Assembly (NCBI GenBank): GCA_031259655.1 | Contig: JAIRLF010000020.1 | Span: 1 to 5,645, forward strand | Direction of reading: 5' to 3' | Source of the DNA: Prevotellaceae bacterium | GTDB taxonomy: Bacteria; Bacteroidota; Bacteroidia; Bacteroidales; UBA932 | DNA: 5,645 nucleotides | Part shown: piece by piece, positions 1-5,645 of the stretch | How positions within the stretch are numbered: position 1 is the stretch's first letter | Layout of the letters: the number at the start of each line of letters is the position of its first letter | Notes under the pieces: model-generated | What the model saw: the letters and a program-made list of their open reading frames with translations, nothing else | Databases searched by the model: none | What the model was told of the DNA's origin: nothing | Translations under genes and position numbers: made by a program

Positions 1-2708
1 GTCAAGACTTCCAGATGTTTATTGGCATAGTCGAGCAAAATATCCATCGTGTAACTTTGGATAATATTTTTAAACTTATGCCCGTCGGCTGAACCCAGAA
101 GCGAATTAAGTTTTTTCCATTCTTCGCAAGTTTTTGTTTGCATTTCAAACTCTGTTTCAAGCGATTCGACGAGTTTTTTATTGTCGTTGTTTTTTGCGAG
201 CGACACGTCTATTACAGTTTGTTGATGTTTGAGTTCTTTTTCTTTGTTTACAGTGTTGTCGAGGAGTTGTTTCAGCGATTCGCTATTTTCCGTGTTATCA
301 GGCTTGTATGGCGATTCACCATGTTTTTCCAAACGAACTGTTCGTTCTTTACAAGTTGCCGTAAGTTGTGTTTCCCTGTTTTTGAGGTCGGCTAACTCCT
401 TCTTTTCCTTTTCTATCCACGCATACGATTTTGCAACCAAATCTTTGAGCATATCTTGCGTTATCTGATGTTTGTTTGTTTGCAGCCATTTATTCACAGT
501 AGTCTTTAACTCTGCGATTTGTGTAGAAACGACTGCGAGATTGTCCTGTATTTGCGAGATGACGCCCTGAATCTCGAACTTTTTACTTTCGAGTTCGGTT
601 TTTGAGTTTTTCAGATTTTCGTATTTTGCCGATTGTTGTTTTATTGCATTGGTATAGAACGATTCCACTTCGCCGGCTTTTTTACCGTCGAGGAGAGAAG
701 CATGCTCATTGACAAGCGATTCGAGTGTAGAAAGCGCATCTCGACGCAATGATTCCCTGCGCCGGCATTCTGCTGAAATATCAATCAAAACAGTGTTTTC
801 GGCGTTTAACTGTTCGGTATATAAATCTATCTGTTTCAGATTTTTCGTTTGTTCTTCCCCGTTTTTCTTCCATTGATTTGCAAAGTTCAACAATCTTGTT
901 TGCAGTACGCCGTTGTTAACGAAATTTTTCCAGTTAGGAATTGTCTGCAAAGGTTTTTCCACCTTGCTTATTGCATTATTGTAGTGTGTTTTATAGTTTT
1001 TGATAATTGTATCGAGTTGAGTTATACTTTCTTTAAGCGTTTCTATTCTTTTATTTGTTTCGGCGACAGAGTCCGCCGTTTCCCGTTTTTTCTGTTCTAA
1101 CTCCTTCTCATTGACCTTTGTATCCTGATTTATTTCGGTTTTGAACGGATGATGTACGCTCCCGCAGACAGGACAGGGTTGGTTTTCTTTCAATTTTTCG
1201 CGCAAATTCAATATTTCCGTGGGTAACAGGCGGTTTAATCGTTCCGATTCTTTCTCTAACTGTTCGAGAACTTCTCTTTGCGAAATCAAAAGAGCATTAT
1301 TTGCGTTCAAGTTTTGGGAAGCCGTTTCGATTTGTTTTTCGGCAAATTGGATATCGCCAAGCGTAGTTATAATCAGATCAACCTGTTGAACAACTTCCAC
1401 AAATGATTCTTTTTCTTTGAACCATTCGGATATAACATCCGACTGTTTCTTTGTCTCGGCAAGTTTTTTGTTGATATTCAATATGTTTGTCTCGGATTTC
1501 TTTTTCTGTTTATTTTTCAATTCGAGTTCGCTGTCTGCTTCGGCGAGTTTCTCGCGTGCCGATTGTATCTTGATATCCAACTCTTTGCTTCGGGCAATCG
1601 AAGGTTTCAGTTTTGTGAAATCTTGCTCCGTTTGTTCAAGATTACTTTTAATCGCCTGTATTTTAATCTCGTAATCGGAGATTTGTTTCCCGTAATTTTG
1701 CAACAGCAATTCCTGAGACGAACGATTTGCCTGCAACTCTTTCGATTGTCCGGACTTATTTTCCAGATTTATGTAACAGTCTCGTATTTCGTGCGAAGCA
1801 TCCAAAAGTTCGACGCAGGCAAAGCGCGGTTTTGCCGTTTCGATGCTTTGTTTGAGTTTTTTCAATTCTGTTTCGGCTTTCGTTGTTTCCTTCGACAGTT
1901 CTTCGTATTGTTTTATCCATTCGAGTTTCCGGTCTATGCTCGACAGAATGTCTTTTAGCGGCTCTAATTCCTTATCAATCCGGACTTTTTGCCGGCACAT
2001 TTCGACAATTTCCTCTTCTTTCAGCAAGGTTACACCGTCGATTTGCCTTTGCATCAAGTCGCGTGTTTCCTCCGCTTCTTTCGATTTTCGATAGATGGTC
2101 GAAGATATTTTCGAATATATGTCCGTACCGGTCAATTTTTCAAGCAGTTCGGCTTTTTCGCTCTGTTTTGCTTTCAGAAAAGTAGCGAAATCGCCTTGAG
2201 CCAGTAAAACGGAACGGATAAACTGATTGAAATTTAGTCCTATAAGTTCGGTTATTTTTTTCAGCAGTCCTGTTTTTTTACCCTGTTCTTCGACTTGCGT
2301 ACGCAAATTTCGCAACCTGATTTCGGTGTTAAGTAAAACCCCGTCGGGCGTGTTATTCAGCCGTTTGACCGTCCATGTCGAACGATATTTTCCTCCATTG
2401 ACGGCGATAAAATCCACTTCGGCGCGTCCCTCGCTTGCTCCTTTGCGCAAAATCGTCCGGCTATCGGTATGACTTATAGCATTATCCGAGACATCGGTTA
2501 CATAAATACCTTTTTCGCCTTTGCTGATTCTCGGCGCGTCGTCGAACAGGGCGAGGCATACAGCATCCAGAATGGTCGATTTCCCTGCGCCGGTAGGTCC
2601 GGTAATCGCAAATATACCAGCCGATTTCAGAGGTTCCGTTTCGAAATCGATATTGAACTCTCCTTCCAGCGATGCAAGGTTTTTACCTCTGATTGCCAAT
2701 ATTTTCAT
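1..2708 (-). CDS. sbcC: Exonuclease subunit SbcC (Rad50-like SMC-family ATPase), C-terminus cut by window edge
   Basis: SbcC is the ATPase subunit of the cytoplasmic SbcCD (Mre11-Rad50 type) nuclease, which with SbcD cleaves hairpins and degrades double-stranded DNA ends during repair and replication. The frame stays open from the ATG at 2708 to the left edge, giving 902 complete codons. Visible landmarks are an N-terminal MKILAIRGKNLASLEG strand typical of SbcC, the Walker A motif GPTGAGKST at residues 37-45, and the Q-loop VLLAQGDFATFL at 167-178. A long Lys/Glu/Gln-rich coiled coil (about 185-505 and 525-850) is interrupted by the zinc hook CPVC at 512-515 (bases 1164-1175). The conserved stretch after the second coil, LLGSADGHKF (about 870-879), is followed by DILLDYANKHL. 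The signature LSGGE motif, Walker B and D-loop should lie outside the window, probably another 120-150 residues. There is no frameshift or internal stop. The start follows the GNAT stop by 11 bases (TTTTTTAAGAG), with only a weak purine run as ribosome site. The identification is firm; only completeness is unknown. Confidence 0.95.
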   Translation of the reverse strand, partial: MKILAIRGKNLASLEGEFNIDFETEPLKSAGIFAITGPTGAGKSTILDAVCLALFDDAPRISKGEKGIYVTDVSDNAISHTDSRTILRKGASEGRAEVDFIAVNGGKYRSTWTVKRLNNTPDGVLLNTEIRLRNLRTQVEEQGKKTGLLKKITELIGLNFNQFIRSVLLAQGDFATFLKAKQSEKAELLEKLTGTDIYSKISSTIYRKSKEAEETRDLMQRQIDGVTLLKEEEIVEMCRQKVRIDKELEPLKDILSSIDRKLEWIKQYEELSKETTKAETELKKLKQSIETAKPRFACVELLDASHEIRDCYINLENKSGQSKELQANRSSQELLLQNYGKQISDYEIKIQAIKSNLEQTEQDFTKLKPSIARSKELDIKIQSAREKLAEADSELELKNKQKKKSETNILNINKKLAETKKQSDVISEWFKEKESFVEVVQQVDLIITTLGDIQFAEKQIETASQNLNANNALLISQREVLEQLEKESERLNRLLPTEILNLREKLKENQPCPVCGSVHHPFKTEINQDTKVNEKELEQKKRETADSVAETNKRIETLKESITQLDTIIKNYKTHYNNAISKVEKPLQTIPNWKNFVNNGVLQTRLLNFANQWKKNGEEQTKNLKQIDLYTEQLNAENTVLIDISAECRRRESLRRDALSTLESLVNEHASLLDGKKAGEVESFYTNAIKQQSAKYENLKNSKTELESKKFEIQGVISQIQDNLAVVSTQIAELKTTVNKWLQTNKHQITQDMLKDLVAKSYAWIEKEKKELADLKNRETQLTATCKERTVRLEKHGESPYKPDNTENSESLKQLLDNTVNKEKELKHQQTVIDVSLAKNNDNKKLVESLETEFEMQTKTCEEWKKLNSLLGSADGHKFKNIIQSYTMDILLDYANKHLEVL

Positions 2709-2719
2709 CTCTTAAAAAA

Positions 2720-3211
2720 TTACAGTTGCTTTTCCATTATATAATCGTTCATATAAAACCCCGAACCAATATGCAAATCTCTCCGCGAAATGATTTCAAA
2801 TCCAAGATGTTCGTAAAAATAACGCGATTTGTTATCCCTGTTAACATTCAGCCTGATACTTTTCAGAGAATGTTTTTCCGCAAACTCTTTCGCAGCGTCT
2901 ATCAGCATAGCGCCAAAGCCTTTACCCTGAGCCGAAGGCAAGACGTAGATTTTTTCGAGATACAGGATTGAATTTTCGACAACGTGAACGGAAATATATC
3001 CTGTTGGAGTATCGTTCTCGAACAGAATGAAGTAATGATGTTTCTTTTCGGTCATCTGCGTTTTTATCGAATCCGGCGAATACATCATATCGAACATATA
3101 GTCTAACTGTTCTTTAGACATCATGTCGGAATATGTCGCGGGCCAAACTACGGATGCAATGCTGTTAATCAATGGAATATCATTCAGGGACGCGTCTCTT
3201 ACAAATATCAT
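2720..3211 (-). CDS. GNAT family N-acetyltransferase, substrate unknown
   Basis: This is a 163-residue single-domain GNAT enzyme, expected to transfer an acetyl group from acetyl-CoA to an amine in the cytoplasm. The acetyl-CoA pyrophosphate-binding motif A is clear: strand LEKIYVLP at residues 85-92, then the loop QGKGFG at 95-100, matching Q/R-x-x-G-x-G/A, followed by helix AMLIDAAKEFAEKH. Motif B is seen as LNVNRDNKSRYFYEHLGFE (121-139), where the Tyr/Phe pair and the LGF turn are typical, with Tyr133 a candidate general acid. The C-terminal strand is FYMNDYIMEKQL. The N-terminal part (VRDASLNDIPLINSIASVVWPATY, EQLDYMFDMMYS) resembles the group that includes PaiA-like polyamine acetyltransferases, but that likeness is recalled, not searched, and the substrate should be treated as unknown. 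The length is normal and the gene looks intact. It starts inside the stop codon of the upstream glycosidase and ends 11 bases before sbcC, so it is very probably co-transcribed with both. Confidence 0.92.
   Translation of the reverse strand: MIFVRDASLNDIPLINSIASVVWPATYSDMMSKEQLDYMFDMMYSPDSIKTQMTEKKHHYFILFENDTPTGYISVHVVENSILYLEKIYVLPSAQGKGFGAMLIDAAKEFAEKHSLKSIRLNVNRDNKSRYFYEHLGFEIISRRDLHIGSGFYMNDYIMEKQL
3208..3211 (-). promoter_or_regulatory. ATGA stop/start overlap coupling the glycosidase and GNAT genes
   Basis: On the minus strand the glycosidase ends ...AAA AGA GAA TTA TGA and the ATG of the acetyltransferase uses the A before TGA, so the two frames overlap by four bases. A purine run (AAAGAGAA) two bases before the ATG could serve as a ribosome site within the end of the glycosidase gene. 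Such junctions usually mean one transcript and translational reinitiation. This fixes the acetyltransferase start, since the protein's conserved N-terminal strand (MIFVRDAS) begins here. Confidence 0.75.
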
Positions 3212-5601
3212 AATTCTCTTTTAATAACGATTTTTCTGTTCTTAACTGCGTCGATTGAAACAACTTCCGCCCTGTCGAACTTGCGTGAATCGAAAGTCAT
3301 TCCTGCCGGAATCAGCGCCTTAATTTTACCCGTTTTATTCGGCAAAAGAGTGATTTCGCTCAGTTGGTGGTTGTTCCATTTCATATCGACAGACACGTTT
3401 CCCCTTGCCGTCAGTCCGCGGACTTCGCCCTGCGCCCAGTCGCTATCGGTCGGCAAGGCAGGCAGGAATCGGATAACTTCGTCGTCGCCATGACTTTGGA
3501 GCAGCATCTCGGTTAATCCGGATGTCCCCCCGAAATTTCCGTCAATCTGGAACGGAGGATGAGCGCAAAACAGGTTGGGATATGTGCCTCCGCGATTATA
3601 TTCGGGATTGAGCAGTCCTTTGAAAAGTACGAGCGCATGGTCGCCGTCGTGTAAACGCGCCCAGAAATTGATTTTCCACGCTTTCGACCATCCTGTGCCT
3701 TCGTCGCCCCGGATTTCAAGGGTTTTCCGACATGCGGCGGCAAGCTCGGGCGTTTGTTCGGGAGTGATTTCGTCGTAAGGATGAAGACCATACAGATGCG
3801 AGACATGTCGGTGATGCGGGTCGGCGTCTTCCCAATCTTCGAGCCATTCGTTAAGGTCGCCGTTTGCGCCTGTTTGGTTCGGAGCCAATCGTTTTACTCT
3901 TTCCCTAAGTTGGTCGGCAAACTCACTGTCCACGCCCAATATTTCGGACGCTTTGATGTTTGCGTACATCAACTGCCGGCATATCTGCATGTCCATAGTC
4001 GGTCCCATGCATGTAAACCCGTAACCGTCGGCGGTTTTGTAAGCATTTTCGGGCGAATTTGAGGGTGCGGTAACCAACCATCCATGCTCTTCTTCGATGA
4101 GTATGGAATTGAGAAACTCCGTAGCGCCTTTAATAACAGGATAATACTGTTTAAGAAACGCTGTGTCTCCTGTGAAACGGTAATGTTCCCACAGATGCGA
4201 AGCCAGCCATGCGCCTCCGGTAAGCGTCGAGCCCCAGCTTGCATGCTCGCCGGGCGAAGTGAAAAGCCAGGGATTGCTGATTACGTGAGCAACCCATCCT
4301 GCAGGCGCGTTGTAGTATGCCTGCGCTGTTTTTCGCCCGTTTTCCTGCAATGCGGCGGTGAAACGGTGCAACGGCTCGGCAAGGTCGCCCAGATTAGTGA
4401 TTTCGGCGAGCCAATAGTTCATTTGAATGTTGATATTCAAGTGATAATCGCCGTTCCATGGCGTATGATATTCGTGCGCCCACAAGCCCTGCAAGTTCGC
4501 CGGAAGCAGTCCCGGACGCGATGAACAAATCAGCAAATATCGTCCGAAATTAAAGTAAAGTATCGGCAGTTCAGGGTCTTTATCTCCTTTTGCATACTTA
4601 ATCAACCGTTCGGGCGTGGAGATTTGTTTGCTTTTGTTTTCGAGCCTCGAATGCCAGCGGCAACGGTCGAAATATTCTCCGAAACGTTTTGTGTGGATTT
4701 TGACGTCTTCGTCGAAGGATAATTTATTGGGAATGTCGATTTTCCGCAATTCCGCCAACGGGTCGATATCTTTTAATCCCTTGTAATCGAAATCGAAGTT
4801 AGTCATCGCATATACAACGATTTCGACTTCGGAAGCGTTGTTGACTTTCAGCGCCGAGCTTTCTTCGGCAAGTTCGCCTCCTTTCAGCGCTATATTTGCC
4901 AAAGCAGCGAATTTCATCCCTTTTTTTTCTCCGAATGGCAACTGCCCTTCGAGGACAAGACTGTTGCCTTCGACAAAGGTTTTTGCGTTTTCGGTGCGGT
5001 TGAGCGAGGCTTTCAAGTTGATTGCCGCAGGTTTCGACGATTTTATTTTGATGTGTATCCTGTCTTTGTCGAAATCGGCGATGGCTTTCATCTGATATTC
5101 AACGCCGCTCTTGTTCCACGACACGTATGCAACGGCATCTTCGATGTCCAGAATACGACGATAGTCTTTATATTCGCTTTTGTCGTCCCATTCGATGTTC
5201 AGTTCCGAAAAGATTTGATAACTGCCGTATTCTCCATAAGCCGAATTTCCATGCCCCGAACCGGCGCCTTTGCAGACAAAAGCCTTCTGTAAAAGCGATT
5301 GCGCTTCCTTATTTTTCTTCGCAAGCAACAAATCCTGAATTTCTTTCAGATACAGATGAGCGTCTTCCCTGTCGGCATCCTGATATCCTCCCGACCAAAG
5401 CGAGATTTCATTCAACACAATGGTCTCAACATCAGGATTCCCAAATACCATCGCCCCTAAACGACCGTTCCCAAGAGGTAACGATTCGGTGAAAATGCCG
5501 GCAGGCGAATCAAAACGCAATGATATGTCATCCGTCTGCTCCTTCTCCCTGCTACACGAACATAATGCAATAATAATCAACGTAGATATAATCTTTTTCA
5601 T
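3208..5601 (-). CDS. GH95 family glycoside hydrolase lipoprotein, probable alpha-L-fucosidase
   Basis: This 797-residue protein is predicted to remove terminal alpha-linked L-fucose (classically alpha-1,2) from host or plant glycans by the inverting mechanism of family GH95. Residues 1-16 form a lipoprotein signal: MKK, a hydrophobic core, and a lipobox LCSC with Cys16 as the lipidated residue, so it is exported and membrane anchored. Expected layout is an N-terminal beta-sandwich (about 26-280, with LPLGNGRLGAMVFG and NEISLWSGG), a linker, an (alpha/alpha)6 barrel (about 325-700) and a C-terminal beta domain. Family motifs are present: LPANLQGLWAHEYHTPWNGDYHLNINIQMNYW (367-397), SNSPEN (514-519), GPTMDMQI (533-540), HRHVSHLYGLHP (598-608) and PPFQIDGNFGG (682-692). 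By comparison with Bifidobacterium AfcA, Glu518 should be the general acid, and Asn389, Asn391 and Asp687 the base system. His387, two residues before Asn389, is what I recall for fucosidases; L-galactosidases of the family carry Thr there. Length is normal for the family and no frameshift is seen. Alternative activity: alpha-L-galactosidase. Confidence 0.94.
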   Translation of the reverse strand: MKKIISTLIIIALCSCSREKEQTDDISLRFDSPAGIFTESLPLGNGRLGAMVFGNPDVETIVLNEISLWSGGYQDADREDAHLYLKEIQDLLLAKKNKEAQSLLQKAFVCKGAGSGHGNSAYGEYGSYQIFSELNIEWDDKSEYKDYRRILDIEDAVAYVSWNKSGVEYQMKAIADFDKDRIHIKIKSSKPAAINLKASLNRTENAKTFVEGNSLVLEGQLPFGEKKGMKFAALANIALKGGELAEESSALKVNNASEVEIVVYAMTNFDFDYKGLKDIDPLAELRKIDIPNKLSFDEDVKIHTKRFGEYFDRCRWHSRLENKSKQISTPERLIKYAKGDKDPELPILYFNFGRYLLICSSRPGLLPANLQGLWAHEYHTPWNGDYHLNINIQMNYWLAEITNLGDLAEPLHRFTAALQENGRKTAQAYYNAPAGWVAHVISNPWLFTSPGEHASWGSTLTGGAWLASHLWEHYRFTGDTAFLKQYYPVIKGATEFLNSILIEEEHGWLVTAPSNSPENAYKTADGYGFTCMGPTMDMQICRQLMYANIKASEILGVDSEFADQLRERVKRLAPNQTGANGDLNEWLEDWEDADPHHRHVSHLYGLHPYDEITPEQTPELAAACRKTLEIRGDEGTGWSKAWKINFWARLHDGDHALVLFKGLLNPEYNRGGTYPNLFCAHPPFQIDGNFGGTSGLTEMLLQSHGDDEVIRFLPALPTDSDWAQGEVRGLTARGNVSVDMKWNNHQLSEITLLPNKTGKIKALIPAGMTFDSRKFDRAEVVSIDAVKNRKIVIKREL

Positions 5602-5627
5602 AATAAAATGTTTTACTTAATCCGGCG

Positions 5628-5635
5628 CAAAGGTA
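5628..5635 (-). promoter_or_regulatory. Candidate Bacteroidota -7 promoter element for the three-gene cluster
   Basis: On the minus strand these bases read TACCTTTG, a full match to the Bacteroidota sigma-ABfr -7 consensus TAnnTTTG. The element ends 26 bases before the ATG at 5601, which would give a leader of roughly 20 nucleotides. The matching -33 TTTG box would be about 20 bases further upstream, beyond the window's right edge, so only half the promoter can be seen. The leader carries no recognisable Shine-Dalgarno sequence (it ends CATTTTATT before ATG), as is common in this phylum. The assignment rests on motif and position only. Confidence 0.6.
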
Positions 5636-5645
5636 ATCAGAATTT

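Noticed and set aside
1563..1958. 131-residue plus-strand open frame rich in Phe, Cys and Arg
   Set aside because: It is the antisense shadow of the sbcC coiled coil: Lys/Glu codons read backwards give Phe/Leu/Ser. The minus-strand frame carries recognisable SbcC motifs throughout.
1..2708. Possibility that the SbcC-like ATPase belongs to a defence system rather than repair
   Set aside because: The N-terminus, Q-loop, CPVC zinc hook and GSADG region all match housekeeping SbcC, and no defence nuclease, helicase or other anti-phage gene is nearby.
2720..3211. GNAT gene as the toxin of a TacT-type toxin-antitoxin pair
   Set aside because: The gene upstream is a large glycosidase, not a small ribbon-helix-helix antitoxin, and the sequence looks like a general small-molecule acetyltransferase.
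3513..3806. 97-residue minus-strand open frame in another frame of the glycosidase gene
   Set aside because: It is fully inside the GH95 coding sequence, which is conserved in its own frame here (HPPFQIDGNFGG region).
4084..4524. 146-residue plus-strand open frame
   Set aside because: It lies opposite the most conserved part of the GH95 catalytic domain, shows no recognisable domain and has no start context; a shadow frame.

Overview
The window looks like ordinary chromosomal DNA from a Bacteroidota bacterium, most likely of the order Bacteroidales. Three observations support this: an 8-base match (TACCTTTG) to the Bacteroidota -7 promoter element TAnnTTTG upstream of the first gene, little or no Shine-Dalgarno sequence at that gene's start, and a predicted GH95 glycosidase lipoprotein of the kind abundant in this phylum. 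Genus cannot be fixed from the sequence.

All three genes lie on the minus strand and read from high to low coordinates as one tight cluster. A partial promoter region (5602-5645) leads into a GH95 family lipoprotein, probably an alpha-L-fucosidase (5601-3208). Its stop codon overlaps the start of a GNAT family N-acetyltransferase (3211-2720) in an ATGA junction. After an 11-base gap comes sbcC (2708 to the left edge), the Rad50-like ATPase subunit of the SbcCD nuclease. sbcC runs off the window, so about 902 N-terminal residues are visible and the C-terminal ATPase half is outside.

There is no intergenic stretch over 300 bases, and I see no RNA gene, insertion sequence, CRISPR array, terminator hairpin or long repeat. 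Plus-strand open frames are shadows of these genes.

The spacing suggests co-transcription, but the jobs differ: an exported glycan hydrolase, a cytoplasmic acetyltransferase and a DNA-repair ATPase. No shared pathway is evident. The usual partner sbcD is not directly upstream of sbcC, and no SusC/SusD genes are visible beside the glycosidase. I found no convincing evidence of an undescribed system; the main oddities are the gene order and the position of sbcC behind a glycosidase.
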